Positions 35,314 to 46,300 of a stretch of 64,000 nucleotides of DNA are shown one piece after another. The notes under the pieces are model-generated. The model saw nothing but the letters and a program-made list of their open reading frames with translations, had not been told where the DNA came from and searched no databases. Source of the DNA: Mesosutterella faecium (GTDB taxonomy: Bacteria; Pseudomonadota; Gammaproteobacteria; Burkholderiales; Burkholderiaceae_F); NCBI RefSeq assembly GCF_022809315.2, contig NZ_JAKZJU020000001.1, positions 1,426,001 to 1,490,000 of the forward strand, given 5' to 3'. Position 1 is the stretch's first letter. Every line of letters begins with the position of its first letter. The position numbers and the translations under genes were made by a program.

Positions 35314-36516
35314 ATGGAAGGATCGCCTTCGAAGACAAATCCAGAGGAGACGCTCGCGCCCGACCTGGCGCACCGCAACGGCGCGATGTGGCTCGCCGGG
35401 GAGAAAAGCGGCGACGCGCTGGCCGCTCTCGTCCTTCCGGCCGTGAAAGAGCGCATGGGCGGGGCGCTTCAGTACGGGATCGGGGGCGAAGCGATGGTGC
35501 GCGCGGGGCTCTCGGCCTGGAAGGGCATTGAGGCGCTTTCCGTGCGAGGCTACGTCGAGGTGCTCCGAAAGCTTCCCTCCCTGCTGAAGCTGCGCTCCGA
35601 GGTGATCGAGCGCGCCCGCGCGGCCTCGCCGCGCGTCTTCGTGGGGGTCGATGCGCCGGACTTCAACCTCGGGGTCGAGGCGGAGCTGCGCCGCAGCGGC
35701 ATCCCCACGGTTCACTTCGTGAGCCCCTCGATCTGGGCCTGGAGGCCCGAGCGGATTGAAAAGGTCCGCGCGGCCGCCGACCTTGTGCTTCTCGTCTTCC
35801 CGTTCGAGCAGGCAATCTACGACCGGGCCGGCATTCCCGCCGTCTACGTCGGCCACCCGATGGCCTCTCAGATTCCCGAAAAGCCGGATTCCTGGGCCGC
35901 CCGGAAGCGCCTCGCGATCGATCCGCAGGGACCGGTTTTTGCGCTTCTGCCGGGGTCGCGCTACGACGAGATCCGCTGGAACGGGCCGTGCTTTTTAGAG
36001 ACCGCCCGCAGGGTGCTCCGCAGCGAGCCCGAGTCCCTTTTCCTTGTCCCGGCCGCAGATGAGCCCCGGCGCCTGCAGATCGTGAACCAGCTCTCCGGGT
36101 TTCCGGATGTCGCAGCGAGGGTTCGGATTTTCCTCGGGCGCAGCCATGACGTGCTGGAGGCCTGCGACGCGGCGCTCATCGCCTCCGGCACGGCCACGCT
36201 CGAGGCGGCGCTTTACAAAAAGCCCATGGTCGTGAGCTACCGGATGCCCGCCCTCTCCTCGATCATCATGCAGAGCAAGGGCACCACCTCGTGCGTGAGC
36301 CTGCCCAACATCCTCGCGGGCCGGAACGTCGTCCCGGAGTTCCTGCAGTATTACGCGCAGCCCCAGTTCATGGCGGTGAGCCTGCTCGAGCAGCTGAGGC
36401 CCGAGCGGCGCGAGGCCCTGCGCCCGGTTTTCGAGCGGATGCATGAGTCGCTGCGGCGCGACACTGCGGCGCTCGCCTCCGAGGCCGTGGCCGGAGCCGC
36501 CCGGCGGGCGCCATGA
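35314..36516 (+). CDS. lpxB: Lipid-A-disaccharide synthase
   Basis: A 400-residue GT19 glycosyltransferase that joins UDP-diacyl-GlcN and lipid X. LAGEKSGD near residue 27, [18 protein letters not shown] and LPGSRYDEI are visible. The first 22 residues are a variable extension. The stop overlaps the rnhB start (ATGA). Confidence 0.95.
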   Translation: MEGSPSKTNPEETLAPDLAHRNGAMWLAGEKSGDALAALVLPAVKERMGGALQYGIGGEAMVRAGLSAWKGIEALSVRGYVEVLRKLPSLLKLRSEVIERARAASPRVFVGVDAPDFNLGVEAELRRSGIPTVHFVSPSIWAWRPERIEKVRAAADLVLLVFPFEQAIYDRAGIPAVYVGHPMASQIPEKPDSWAARKRLAIDPQGPVFALLPGSRYDEIRWNGPCFLETARRVLRSEPESLFLVPAADEPRRLQIVNQLSGFPDVAARVRIFLGRSHDVLEACDAALIASGTATLEAALYKKPMVVSYRMPALSSIIMQSKGTTSCVSLPNILAGRNVVPEFLQYYAQPQFMAVSLLEQLRPERREALRPVFERMHESLRRDTAALASEAVAGAARRAP

Positions 36517-37175
36517 GGCGGCGCGCGGCAGCGCCGGACGCCTCCGCCTTCACGGGGGACCTTTTCGGCGCAGAGGACTGGTCGGGGGAGGTCGTGGCCG
36601 GAGTCGATGAAGCAGGGCGCGGGCCGCTTTGCGGAAACGTCGTTGCCGCCGCAGTGATCCTCGACCCCCGCAGGCCGATCGAGGGCCTGCGGGACTCCAA
36701 GAAGCTCACCGAGGCGCGGCGCGAGCAGCTCGCGCCCGTGATCCGCGAGAAGGCGGCGGCCTGGGGCGTGGGCGAGGCGACGCCTCAGGAAATCGATGAA
36801 CTCAACATCCTGCAGGCGACGATGCTCGCCATGCGGCGGGCGGTCGAGGCTCTGCCGGAGGGCGCGCGGCCGACCCTGGTGCTGGTTGACGGCAACCGCA
36901 CGCCGAAACTCGGCATTCCCTGCCGCGCGATCGTGAAGGGCGATGACCGGGTGAAGGCGATCTCGGCCGCCTCAATCCTCGCAAAGACCTGTCGGGACGC
37001 CGAGCTGCGGCGGCTTGATCAGGCTTATCCTCAGTACGGCTTCGCCCGCCACAAGGGCTACGGCACGAGCCAGCACCTCGAGGCGATCCGCCGCTACGGC
37101 CTGATCGAGGGCGTGTACCGCAGGAGCTTTGCGCCGATCAGCGCCCTCACGGGCTGGAAAAGGGAGAAAAAATGA
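36513..37175 (+). CDS. rnhB: Ribonuclease HII
   Basis: A 220-residue RNase HII that incises DNA at single ribonucleotides. [11 protein letters not shown] holds D32 and E33; further acidic residues in VLVDGNR complete the site. The N-terminal 25 residues are extra. It overlaps lpxB and the following methyltransferase by 4 bases each (ATGA), so the three are translationally coupled. Confidence 0.95.
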   Translation: MRRRAAAPDASAFTGDLFGAEDWSGEVVAGVDEAGRGPLCGNVVAAAVILDPRRPIEGLRDSKKLTEARREQLAPVIREKAAAWGVGEATPQEIDELNILQATMLAMRRAVEALPEGARPTLVLVDGNRTPKLGIPCRAIVKGDDRVKAISAASILAKTCRDAELRRLDQAYPQYGFARHKGYGTSQHLEAIRRYGLIEGVYRRSFAPISALTGWKREKK

Positions 37176-38023
37176 TCAGGGAGAGCGCCGTTTCAATCAC
37201 AAGCGAGGCCAACGAACGCGTGAAGGGCTGGAAAAAGCTGGCCTCTCAGCCGCGGCAGATCCGCCGCGAAAGACTCTGCCTCGCCGAGGGGCTTCACATC
37301 GCCATGTCGGCGCGCGACGCCTCGTACCCTGTGAATGCCTTGATCCTGAGGGACGGGGAGGCCTCGCCGGAGGCCGAAGCGCTCGTGCGCGAGATCACCG
37401 GCGCGGCCCGCCGCTCCGGCCGCAGGCCGCCCCGGCTCTACCTCCTTGCGCCCGCGGTCTACGAGTCCATCGCCCCGGTTGAAAAGGGCTGCGGGCTCAT
37501 GATGGAGCTGCCGCTGCCGCCGGAGCCTGCGGCTGACGCGCTGCGCGGTCTTGACGCTCTTTTTCTCGACGGCGTCCAGGATCCGGGCAACGCCGGCACG
37601 CTGATTCGGACGGCCGTCGCTTCGGGCGTGCGCGTGATCGCCGCAAGCCCGGGCACGGTCGAGCTCTGGTCTCCCAAGGTGCTTCGAAGCGCCATGGGGG
37701 CGCATTTCGGGGCCCATATTCTGGAAAACGTGAAGGCCTCCGAGCTCGCGCTCCGGTTTGCCGGCCGCAGAATCGCAGCCGACGCCCGCGGCGGCCGCGA
37801 CCTCTACGACACTAAGGGCTGGGAGTCCGGCCCCGTGGTCTGGCTCATGGGCGCCGAGGGCCCGGGGCTCTCGCAGCAGGCGCTTGCGGCGGCCGAGCTG
37901 CGGCTTTACATCCCGATCGAACCGGCGACGGAAAGCCTCAACGTGGCCGCGGCAGCCGCCGTCTGCCTTTTCGAGCAGCGGCGCCGCAGGCGCTTTGGCG
38001 CGGACGGCGCCCGCCGGGGCTGA
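37172..38023 (+). CDS. SpoU (TrmH) family RNA 2'-O-methyltransferase
   Basis: A 283-residue SPOUT methyltransferase with an N-terminal substrate-binding region ([12 protein letters not shown], about 33-44) and the three knot motifs: [11 protein letters not shown] (near 136), MGAEGPGLS (about 226) and [18 protein letters not shown] (about 249). Such proteins methylate rRNA or tRNA ribose. The specific target cannot be told. It overlaps rnhB. Confidence 0.88.
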   Translation: MIRESAVSITSEANERVKGWKKLASQPRQIRRERLCLAEGLHIAMSARDASYPVNALILRDGEASPEAEALVREITGAARRSGRRPPRLYLLAPAVYESIAPVEKGCGLMMELPLPPEPAADALRGLDALFLDGVQDPGNAGTLIRTAVASGVRVIAASPGTVELWSPKVLRSAMGAHFGAHILENVKASELALRFAGRRIAADARGGRDLYDTKGWESGPVVWLMGAEGPGLSQQALAAAELRLYIPIEPATESLNVAAAAAVCLFEQRRRRRFGADGARRG

Positions 38024-38066
38024 TGCCTTTTTTTTGACAACTCCTCACACTTCAGGCGACAACGCT

Positions 38067-38318
38067 ATGCATCCCTGGCTGGATTTCAAGAATTACCGCA
38101 ACCCCCTGCAGTTTTTCATCCGCGAAGCGCTCCTTGCGGCCGCCTTCGTGGTGCTTGTCATTCTGAAGCCTTTCCTCAACTCGCTGGTGAATTCGGGCAT
38201 GTCGGAGGGTTTTGCCTCGATCATCGTGGGCGTGGTGGGCTTCCTGATCCTGCTGCTCATGGAAAGGGTCTGGAAGCAGTTCGGCCCGGCCGGGGACGGC
38301 GGGAAGAAGCGCCCCTGA
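38067..38318 (+). CDS. Small membrane protein of unknown function
   Basis: An 83-residue protein with two hydrophobic segments (about residues 22-38 and 50-66) between a positive N-terminus and a basic C-terminus, so probably a hairpin in the inner membrane. It begins 43 bases after the methyltransferase. An upstream weak purine run is the only ribosome-binding evidence. I do not recognise a family. Confidence 0.6.
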   Translation: MHPWLDFKNYRNPLQFFIREALLAAAFVVLVILKPFLNSLVNSGMSEGFASIIVGVVGFLILLLMERVWKQFGPAGDGGKKRP

Positions 38319-38331
38319 GGCTCCCGCCCGT

Positions 38332-38368
38332 AAAAAAACGGGCCCCCGCGCGCATGAGCGCGGGGGCC
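38332..38368 (-). terminator. Terminator of the gltIJKL operon
   Basis: On the minus strand an 11-bp stem GGCCCCCGCGC/GCGCGGGGGCC followed by CG and seven T. It lies about 50 bases after the gltL stop. A run of nine G (38372-38380) borders it. Confidence 0.88.
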
Positions 38369-38421
38369 TGCGGGGGGGGGTAAGCGCAGCCCGGGCTTCC
38401 TGCCCGGGGCGGCGCCGCCTC

Positions 38422-39177
38422 TCAGTGCGAGAGGATCTTCGAGAGGAAGTGCTTCGCGCGGTCCGACTTCGGGTTGCTGAAGAATTCGTCCTTCGGAGAG
38501 TCCTCGAGGATCTCGCCCGCCTCGAGAAAGATCACGCGGTCGGCCACGTTCTTCGCAAAGCCCATCTCGTGGGTGACCACCATCATCGTCATGCCTTCGT
38601 GCGCGAGCTCGACCATGACGTCGAGCACCTCGTTGATCATTTCCGGGTCGAGCGCCGACGTCGGCTCGTCAAACAGCATGCATATCGGATCCATGGCGAG
38701 GGCCCGGGCGATGGCGACTCGCTGCTGCTGGCCGCCGGAGAGCTGCCCGGGGAACTTGTCCGCCTGCTTGCCGAGCCCGACGCGCTCGAGCAGCTTCAGT
38801 CCCTTCGCGGTGGCTTCATCGCGGCTGCGCTTGAGGACCTTCATCTGGGCGAGCACCAGGTTCTCGCGGATCGACAGGTGGGGAAAAAGCTCGAAGTGCT
38901 GGAAAACCATGCCCACGTGGCTGCGAAGCTTCGTGAGGTTCGTTTTCGGGTTGGTCACCTCGACGCCGTTGACGAAAATCTTCCCCTCCTGGACGCTTTC
39001 GAGTCCGTTCACGGTCTTGATGAGGGTGGACTTTCCGGAACCCGACGGGCCGCAGACCACCACGACCTCGCCCTGGCGGACCTGGCAGCTGCAGTGCTTG
39101 AGAACCTGAAAGCTGCCGTACCATTTTGAAACGTTCTGGATGTCAATCATCAGGGCGTTTTTGTCTTCAGAGGACAT
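38422..39177 (-). CDS. gltL: Glutamate/aspartate ABC transporter ATP-binding protein
   Basis: A 251-residue ABC ATPase: Walker [10 protein letters not shown] (about 43-51), Q-loop FQHFELFPH, signature [15 protein letters not shown], Walker [12 protein letters not shown]. It is highly similar in layout to polar-amino-acid ATPases (GlnQ/GltL). ATG at 39177 has AGGAAA seven bases before. It is last in gltI-gltJ-gltK-gltL. Confidence 0.93.
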   Translation of the reverse strand: MSSEDKNALMIDIQNVSKWYGSFQVLKHCSCQVRQGEVVVVCGPSGSGKSTLIKTVNGLESVQEGKIFVNGVEVTNPKTNLTKLRSHVGMVFQHFELFPHLSIRENLVLAQMKVLKRSRDEATAKGLKLLERVGLGKQADKFPGQLSGGQQQRVAIARALAMDPICMLFDEPTSALDPEMINEVLDVMVELAHEGMTMMVVTHEMGFAKNVADRVIFLEAGEILEDSPKDEFFSNPKSDRAKHFLSKILSH

Positions 39178-39207
39178 GTTCAATTTCCTAAGCGGTTAAA
39201 GGCTTTT

Positions 39208-39885
39208 TCAGCGGATGATAGCGAGTTTTTTCTGCATGTGCTTCACGCCCGAGGACAGGGTGAAGGACACGACGAAGTAGCACACGGCGGCAAAGCAGTA
39301 CATCAGCGTGAGCTGGCTGTCGCGCTGCGCGATTTTCGAGACCGCTCCCATGAAGTCGGTGGCCGAGAGCACGTACACGAGCGAGGTGTCCTGGAAGAGC
39401 ACGATCGTCTGCGTGAGCAGCACCGGGCCCATGTTGCGGAAAGCCTGCGGCAGGATCACGTGCCTCATCGACTGCCAGAAAGTGAGTCCGAGGGCCTGGC
39501 AGGCGTAGAGCTGGCCTCTCGAGATGGACTGGATGCCCGCGCGGATGATCTCGGCGTAGTAGGCCGCCTCAAAGAGAATGAAGGTGATGAGAGCCGTCTT
39601 TTCCGGCCCCACGGGCACGGGGATCGGCGAGCCGGTGAACCAGGCGATGAACACCGGCACGAGGAAGAAGAACCAGAAGAGGATCAGCACGAGCGGCACG
39701 GCGCGCATGAGGTTCACGTAGGCCGAGACCGTCAGGGAGAGCAGGCGGTTTTTCGCCATCTTGCCCAGGGCGAGGAACGTGCCGAGGATGATGGCCCCGA
39801 GGGCGGCCGAGGCCGTGAGCTCAAGCGTGTAGGCGGCCCCGCGCAGAATGAAGGGAATGGAGCCCGTGATTGAAGTGAAGTCCAT
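39208..39885 (-). CDS. gltK: Glutamate/aspartate ABC transporter permease
   Basis: A 225-residue His/Glu/Gln/Arg-family permease with five hydrophobic helices and the EAA-loop region EIIRAGIQSISRGQLYACQALGL (about 122-144). It pairs with GltJ. The first gap to gltJ is 17 bases. It carries uptake of glutamate or aspartate by homology of the whole operon; specificity is inferred. Confidence 0.9.
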   Translation of the reverse strand: MDFTSITGSIPFILRGAAYTLELTASAALGAIILGTFLALGKMAKNRLLSLTVSAYVNLMRAVPLVLILFWFFFLVPVFIAWFTGSPIPVPVGPEKTALITFILFEAAYYAEIIRAGIQSISRGQLYACQALGLTFWQSMRHVILPQAFRNMGPVLLTQTIVLFQDTSLVYVLSATDFMGAVSKIAQRDSQLTLMYCFAAVCYFVVSFTLSSGVKHMQKKLAIIR

Positions 39886-39902
39886 GTTCTCTCTCCCCTG
39901 CT

Positions 39903-40634
39903 TCAGCGGTGGATGTATCCGGGAATCGCCACGGCGCGCTCGAGGGCGGCCATGCTGCGGTTGATCGTCATCGAGATCACGATGTAGACGATCGTGGCGA
40001 AGCAGAACGCGACGAAGAACTGGAAGGTCATTTCGCCCATTTCGTGCGAGCGCAGCGTGAGGTCGGCCAGTCCGATCGTGAGGGAGGTCGCCGTGTTCTT
40101 CATGAGGTTCATCGCCTCGGAGTTAAGAGGCGGCAGCGTGATCCGGAAAGCGACCGGCAGCAGCACGTAGCGGTAGGCCTGGGCCGTGGTCATGCCCAGC
40201 GCGTAGGCTGCGGAGAGCTGCCCGCGCGGCAGCGACCGGATGCCCGACTTCACGTTTTCCGCCACGCGCACGGAGGTGAAGATCCCGAGGCACATGAAGG
40301 CGCAGAAAAACTCCCCGTAGACCGGGTCCGTGCTGATCATCCAGCTTTTAAGCGGCGGGACGAACTCCGGCAGCACAAAGTACCAGAGAAAGAGCTGGAC
40401 GAGCAGCGGGACGTTGCGGAAGACCTCGACCCAGGTTTCTCCGAACCAGTTGAGGAAGCGGTTCGGCACCGCGCGGATCACGCCGATCAGAGTTCCAATC
40501 GCGAGCGCGAGAGCTCCGGCCGAGAGCGTAAGGGCAATCGTGATCCCCGCGCCGCCCAGCATGTACTCCCACCAGGGTTCGTCTGCGAGGTCGCTCATCG
40601 CCAGCAGCGTGGACCAGTCCATGTCGAGACCCAT
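39903..40634 (-). CDS. gltJ: Glutamate/aspartate ABC transporter permease
   Basis: A 243-residue permease, five helices, with VAENVKSGIRSLPRGQLSAAYALGM as the EAA loop. ATG at 40634 (MGLDMDW) is chosen; AAAGGAG lies about 13 bases upstream. A longer frame from 40667 is rejected. Confidence 0.9.
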   Translation of the reverse strand: MGLDMDWSTLLAMSDLADEPWWEYMLGGAGITIALTLSAGALALAIGTLIGVIRAVPNRFLNWFGETWVEVFRNVPLLVQLFLWYFVLPEFVPPLKSWMISTDPVYGEFFCAFMCLGIFTSVRVAENVKSGIRSLPRGQLSAAYALGMTTAQAYRYVLLPVAFRITLPPLNSEAMNLMKNTATSLTIGLADLTLRSHEMGEMTFQFFVAFCFATIVYIVISMTINRSMAALERAVAIPGYIHR

Positions 40635-40793
40635 AGCGCCTGACTCCTTTATCTGTGTTTTTATCATCTGCCTTTCGCCGGGTCCCGGGACGGGAGGGCG
40701 AAGGCCGTTTCAGGGATTGCAAAAGGGCCTCGCCTCGGACCGTTCAATCCGGGGCGAAGCCTGAAGGGGCGGCAGCGGCACGCAGCCCCGCGC

Positions 40794-41678
40794 TCAGATG
40801 CCCTCCGAGTTCGGGCTGGCGAAGGCGCGCTTCGTCGGCTCGTTCATCGGGAAGTTGAGATTCACGTTATGCGGCTTGATCGGCTTGGTGAACCAGGTGT
40901 CGTAGAGCTTCTTCATCTCGCCGCTCTTGATCATGCCGGTGATCGTCTTGTCAACGAGCGCCTTGAACTGCGGATCCTTGCGCAGCATCGGCCCGTAGGG
41001 CTCCTCGGAGATCGACTCCTTCAGCAGCCTGAAGTCGCCCGGCTTCTTGGAGTTCGCAATCTGGCCGGCAAGCAGGATGTCGTCCATCACGTTGGCCACA
41101 ACGCGGTCCTGGGCGAGCAGCTGGAAGGCCTCGGCGTGATCCTTGGCCGGGGTGACGCGCGTGACGATGCCTTTCTTCCTCAGGTCGCGCAGCAGCGTGA
41201 CGGAAGTGGTGCCGGCCGTGGTCGACACGTTCTTGCCGTTGAGGTCCTTGAAGGAGTTGATGGAGGAGTTCTTCTTCACCGCGGCCGTGACGCCGATGCG
41301 GAAGTAAGTCGTGCCGAAGTCGACCTGCTTCTGGCGCTCCTTCGAGTTGGTGGTCGAGCCGCATTCGAGGTCGTAGGTGCCGTTGAGCAGCAGCGGGATG
41401 CGGTTTCCGGAGGTGATGGGCTGCCACTTGATCGTGAGCTTGCGGCCCACGGCCTTGCCCACTTCGGCGGCAACCCGCTTGCAGATCTCCATGCCGTAGC
41501 CGATGGGCTTGCCGTCGGCGTCGAGGTAGGAGAAGGGCACCGAAGAGTCGCGGTAGCCGATCGTGAAGATGCCGGTGTCCTTCGCCTTCTTGAGCGTGCC
41601 GGTGAGGGCGGGGGCGGCGACCGCTGTGCCGGCGACGGCGAGGCTGGCGAGGGCAACCATGACAGTGCTGAGCTTCAT
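40794..41678 (-). CDS. gltI: Periplasmic glutamate/aspartate-binding protein
   Basis: A 294-residue type II binding protein: signal peptide cleaved near AVAA-PA (residue 22), then the bi-lobed fold with GYRDSSVPFSY, ECGSTTN, DFGTTYF and the TTAGTTS ligand segment. AAGGAG precedes the start. The first gene of the operon, with a 159-base gap to gltJ in which no terminator hairpin was recognised. Confidence 0.92.
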   Translation of the reverse strand: MKLSTVMVALASLAVAGTAVAAPALTGTLKKAKDTGIFTIGYRDSSVPFSYLDADGKPIGYGMEICKRVAAEVGKAVGRKLTIKWQPITSGNRIPLLLNGTYDLECGSTTNSKERQKQVDFGTTYFRIGVTAAVKKNSSINSFKDLNGKNVSTTAGTTSVTLLRDLRKKGIVTRVTPAKDHAEAFQLLAQDRVVANVMDDILLAGQIANSKKPGDFRLLKESISEEPYGPMLRKDPQFKALVDKTITGMIKSGEMKKLYDTWFTKPIKPHNVNLNFPMNEPTKRAFASPNSEGI

Positions 41679-41838
41679 AACAATCTCCTTCGAATGGAAT
41701 CGGTTCTGGTTGAATAGAACGGCTTGGTGTCATGCTTTGTTCAGCAAGTAGCGTGCCAGATCCGGACCGAATCCCGGGTATTGCCTGCAACTTATTGAGT
41801 TTGAATATCAAAATCAAAATATCTAGTTCTTGAGGATA

Positions 41839-41886
41839 ATCGCAAAATTGCGATAACAAGCACAAAGAAAATCTTGTAATCACAAG
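41839..41886. promoter_or_regulatory. Inverted-repeat operator region upstream of gltI
   Basis: Two palindromes: ATCGCAA-AA-TTGCGAT (41839-41854) and CTTGT-AATC-ACAAG (41873-41886), about 160-210 bases before gltI on the minus strand. They could bind a LysR or other dimeric regulator. A minus-strand -35-like TTGCGA at 41853-41848 overlaps the first palindrome. The regulator is unknown. Confidence 0.4.
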
Positions 41887-42045
41887 AATGGTGCAATTTA
41901 TCACCACCTTTGTGCAGATAGGCCTGTTTTGCACCGAATCGGTGATCGGCCCGACGAAAGGCTCGAATCGTGTTAGCCTCACCGCAGGAGCCGTCCCTCA
42001 TGCGCGGGCGGCCAGTTGTTGGGTTACAGGCAGGACTCGCTTCAA

Positions 42046-43323
42046 TTGTTCAAACTTCTTCACACATCGGACTGGCATCTCGGCAAGGAGCTGCTGGGGG
42101 AAAGCACCATCGGGGTCAGCCGCTCCATGCTCGAGTGGCTTCTCGGAGTGTGCAGGGAGCGCGCAGTGGACGGCCTGGTCGTCGCGGGCGACGTCTTCGA
42201 TGTCTCCACGCCTTCGAACCAGGCCCAGAAGCTCTACTACGGTTTTCTCGCCCGGCTGCAGCGCACGGGCTGTCGCCATGTGGTCATTACGCCGGGCAAC
42301 CATGACTCTGCCAATTTCCTGCGCGCGCCGGCCGAGATGCTCTCCCGGCAGGGCATCATCGTCTCCGGCCCGGATCCGGAAAGCGAGGCCGTGGTGCTGT
42401 GCGACGCCGCAGGCCGCCCGGAGCTGGGCGTGGCCGCGGTGCCGTTTCTGCGCGAGAGCGACATGCGCGCGAGCGTTGAGGAAATCACGGAGGGGGAGCG
42501 CTGGGCGCTTTACGCCCGGGGAGTGGCCGCGCATTACGGCAGGGTGCGTGCGGCGCTGGAGCGCAAGATGGGGGAAAGCGCCGCGCCCAGGATTGCGACC
42601 GGGCATTTCTTCGCCACCGGCGCGGCCGTCACTCCCGACCCTGAAACCGGCGAGGCGCCTGTCACCGTCGGGACTCTCGGGGCTGTGCCGGTTTCCGTGA
42701 CGGGCGGGGGCTGGGACTACGTGGGCCTCGGGCACATCCACCGTCCGCAGAAGGTCGGGGGCGATGCCGTGCGCTACTGCGGCTCGCCTTACCCGCTGTC
42801 CTTCCGCGAGGTGGAGAACAGCAGCCAGGTGGTGCTTGTCACGCTGCGCGGTCACGGCGAACCGCCTGAAATCGAGCCGATCCCCGTGCCGCGCTTCCAG
42901 CCCATGGTGCGCCTGGAGGGCGACGCGGATGCGCTTCGGGCGGCCATGGACCGTGTCTCGCGCGAACAGCCCGGGGCCTGGGTGGAGGCGAACTACACGG
43001 GGGTGAGCGAGCAGCTCGCTCTCAATGAAGAGCTCGGCAGCCTCGCCGGGCGGCTCGGCGTGAGGCTGCTTGCGGTGCGCAACCAGCTCGCCTTCCGAAA
43101 GGCGCTCGAAGCCACCGCGGGAGCGGTGTCCCTGCACGATTTCACCCCCGAGCAGGTTTTTCTCCAGTTCCTGAAGGACGCGCACGCCGACGAAGCCTCG
43201 ACGCGCAGGATGCTCGGAACTTTTCGCGAGGCTGCGGCCCTGGTCGAAGCCGAGCGGGCCGCCCGGCGCGCGTCCTCCAGAGACGACGCCCCCGCGCAGC
43301 CGCAGCCCAAGGAAAGCAAATGA
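42046..43323 (+). CDS. sbcD: Nuclease SbcCD, D subunit
   Basis: A 425-residue Mre11-type metallophosphoesterase: LLHTSDWHLG (residues 4-13), AGDVFD, TPGNHD and GHIHRPQ supply the metal site. No ATG lies in the usual position. TTG at 42046 fits the conserved N-terminus, with AGGCAGGA about 10 bases upstream; other TTG codons lie upstream at 42016 and 42019. The stop overlaps sbcC (ATGA). It acts with SbcC to open DNA hairpins and cut blocked ends. Confidence 0.93.
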   Translation: MFKLLHTSDWHLGKELLGESTIGVSRSMLEWLLGVCRERAVDGLVVAGDVFDVSTPSNQAQKLYYGFLARLQRTGCRHVVITPGNHDSANFLRAPAEMLSRQGIIVSGPDPESEAVVLCDAAGRPELGVAAVPFLRESDMRASVEEITEGERWALYARGVAAHYGRVRAALERKMGESAAPRIATGHFFATGAAVTPDPETGEAPVTVGTLGAVPVSVTGGGWDYVGLGHIHRPQKVGGDAVRYCGSPYPLSFREVENSSQVVLVTLRGHGEPPEIEPIPVPRFQPMVRLEGDADALRAAMDRVSREQPGAWVEANYTGVSEQLALNEELGSLAGRLGVRLLAVRNQLAFRKALEATAGAVSLHDFTPEQVFLQFLKDAHADEASTRRMLGTFREAAALVEAERAARRASSRDDAPAQPQPKESK

Positions 43324-46300
43324 AGCTGCTCTCGATCGCCTTTGAAAACATCAACTCCCTGGCCGGCGCCTGGAAGATCGACTTTACCGACCCGGCCTAC
43401 CGCGACGGGATTTTTCTCATCACAGGGCGCACCGGCTCGGGCAAGACTTCGATTTTCGATGCGGTGACGCTCGCGCTTTTCGGCAAGACCGCCCGGCAGT
43501 GCGCCGAGCGGGTGAGCCGCGAGGAGCGCCGCACCGACTCCTGCCCCTTCATGACCAAGGGGTCGCAGCGCTGCTGGGCCGAGGCCGTGTTTGAGTCCTC
43601 CGGCAGCTGCTGGAAGTCGCGCTTCAGGATTGATCGCTCCGAGCGGCGCGGAACGCTCGCGAAAGCCTGCGAGCTTGCGGTGAAGGACGGCTCCGGGGCC
43701 TGGAAGCCCGTGGCGACTTCGCTCGACGAATGGAAGCAGAAGACCGCCGAGGCGGTCGGGCTGCATTTCCAGGAGTTTCTGCGCTGCGTGCTGCTCGCGC
43801 AGGGCAGCTTCGCCGAGTTCCTCCACGCCAAGGGCAACGAGCGGGCCGTGATCCTCGAGGGCATCACGGGAACGGATATCTATAAGGATATTTCGCGCCA
43901 GATCCATGCCTGCGCGCGCGACAGGCAGCTCGCGCTGGAGGCCTGCCGGGCCCGTGAGGAGGGCATCCGGCTGCTCGCGCCCGAGCGGCTGCGGGAGCTG
44001 CGGGACCGCCGGCAGGCGCTTCGCGACGAAATCGAGGCGCTGCGCCGCAGCAAGGAGGAGCTTTCCGTCAGGCTCGAGGCGCTGCGGCGGCTCGAGGCGC
44101 TCCGCGGCGAGCAGGAGCGGGCGAAGGCCGAGCTCGAGCGGGCGCAGGCCGAGGACCAGAATTTTTCCGCAACGCGCGCGAAGCTTGAGCTCGCGCGCCT
44201 GGCGCGGCGCTACGAGCCGAAGTACCTGGAGCTGCAGCGGCTCGAGCAGCAGCTCTCCGGCGAAAAAAGGCTGAGCCTGGATCTCTCGGACGTGGAAAAG
44301 GACAAGCAGCGGCTCGTGGAAAAAATGCGGCCGCAGATCGAAGAGGCGGGCCGGGAGCTGGAGCGCGGGCGCGCAGCGCTGGCCGAGCTCGAGCAGAAGG
44401 CGCCGGAAATCCTCCGCCTGGACGAGCAGTGCGCAGTCCTGTCGACGCGCCTCGAGGCGGCGAGCGAGGCGCTGGAGGCGGCCAAAAAGGAGAACGCCGC
44501 TCGAAGCGCCGACCTGAAGGAACTCGAAGGGCGTCAGAGCAGGCTCCTCGCCGACCGGGACCGGATCGCGCAGAGCCTGAAGAAGACGCAGAAGAACGAT
44601 GCCCTGCTCGCGGGCTTTTCCGGGCTGGAGGCCAAGGCCTCGAGGCTCGCCGAGGCGAGCTCCCAGCTGGAGAGCCTGAAAGCGCAGGAGCGCCGCGCCG
44701 CGGCGGCCTCGGCCTCTGCCTCGGCCTCGGAGCGCGAGTCCGAGCGCCGGGTCGCGGCCGCCCGCGACGGACTGCAGCGCGCCCGTGAAAAGGCGGAAAC
44801 GGCCCGGGTGAACCTCCAGGCCGCGCAGGCCGGGCAGACCCAGACCGGCCAGATGGCGGCTCTGGTCGCGGTGCAGGAGGAGATGGCGCTCGCCGGCTCG
44901 CTCATCACGGCCCGCAAGGAGCTTGAGCGCGCTTCGATTGCGCTGGAAAAAGCCGAGGCCAAATGCCGCGCCGCCGAGCAGGCGAGCCAGGAGAGCGAGC
45001 AGAGGGCGCAGCAGGCGAAGCGCTCCGGCATTGAGACTGCCGTGAGCTTCGCGCATGTCGCGGGCGAAAAGGCGGAGCGGCTCCGGGCCATCAAAAACGA
45101 CGAGATCCCCCGCTGCAGAACCGAAAAACTCGCGCGCGAGGCAGCCCTGTCGCGCCTCGCTTCGAGGAACCCTTCGCTTTACAAGCGCTTTCAGAGCGAG
45201 TCAGCCCTGGCGCAGCAGCTGGTCAGGCAGCGCGACGCGATCCTCACCTGGACCCGCCAGACGGAGGCCTCGGCGCAGAAGGTCCGCGAGGCCGAGAAGG
45301 CCGTGCAGGAGGGCAGCCGCAGGCTCGAAGAGCTGAAGGAAGCGCAGGCCGGATTCCGCTCGGAAGCTTCAAGGCTCGGGCAGGCCGCGCAGACTGCAGC
45401 GGATCAGCTCGAGGCCGCCGGCGCGCGCTGCGCCGAAATCCGCAGCGACTGGGAGGCGGCCCTTGAGCCCCTGGGGCTGGACGGCTCCTCGCTCGCCCCC
45501 TCTCTGATCATGCAGCGTCTCTCCGAGCTTCGCGCCTCCAGGCTCGAGGTGCTGCGCGAGCGAGACGAAAACGAGCAGGCCCTTTCCTCCGGCCAGTCGC
45601 TCATCGCCCGGGCGCAGTCCGAGCTGCAGGACGCTGCCTCGGCCCTTGATCAGGCCCTCAAGTCCGAGGCAGACGCCCGCGCCCGCCAGCAGTCGGCGCA
45701 GGCCGAGCGTCGTGCGCTTTTCGGGACTGCGAGCCTGCAGGAGGAGCGCCGAGAGCTTACCGGACGCCGGGACCGCGCGGCCGCCGCCCTTGAGAGCGCC
45801 CGCGCCTTGAGCCGGGGCGCGGAGGACGCGCTGCGGGATGCCCGCACGCGCTCGGCACAGCTTTCCGGGCAGATCGCAGCGCGCGAGCAGGAGCTGCGGA
45901 CCCTCGAGGCCGGATTCGAAACCGCCGTGAGCGAGTCCTTCGAAAGCCGGCAGGCTTTTCTCGCCGCCCGGCGCGACCCCGAGATCATCACGCGGTGGGA
46001 AAACGAGGACGCGGTGCTGCGCAGCAGCGTCAGGAGCACCCAGGAGAGGCTCTCGGCCCTCAGCCGCAGGCTCTCCGAGCAGACGGCCGCCATAGCCCGC
46101 CCCGCGGGGGCGGGGGACGTGCAAAAGGAGATCGAGCAGGTGGACGACCGGCTGCTTGCCGCAGCGGGCGAGGCCTCTTCGGTCGAGACCGAACTGTCGG
46201 CCGACGAGTCCCGGCGACGGGAAGCCGAGGAGGCGCGCCGGCTCACGGCCGAGGCTGAGGCCGACTACGAGCGCTGGCAGGAGCTCAACGCACGAATCGG

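Noticed and set aside
38372-38380. Run of nine G beside the gltL terminator as a regulatory tract
   Set aside because: A homopolymer in an intergenic region after convergent genes. No reading frame depends on it, and it may be a sequencing artefact.
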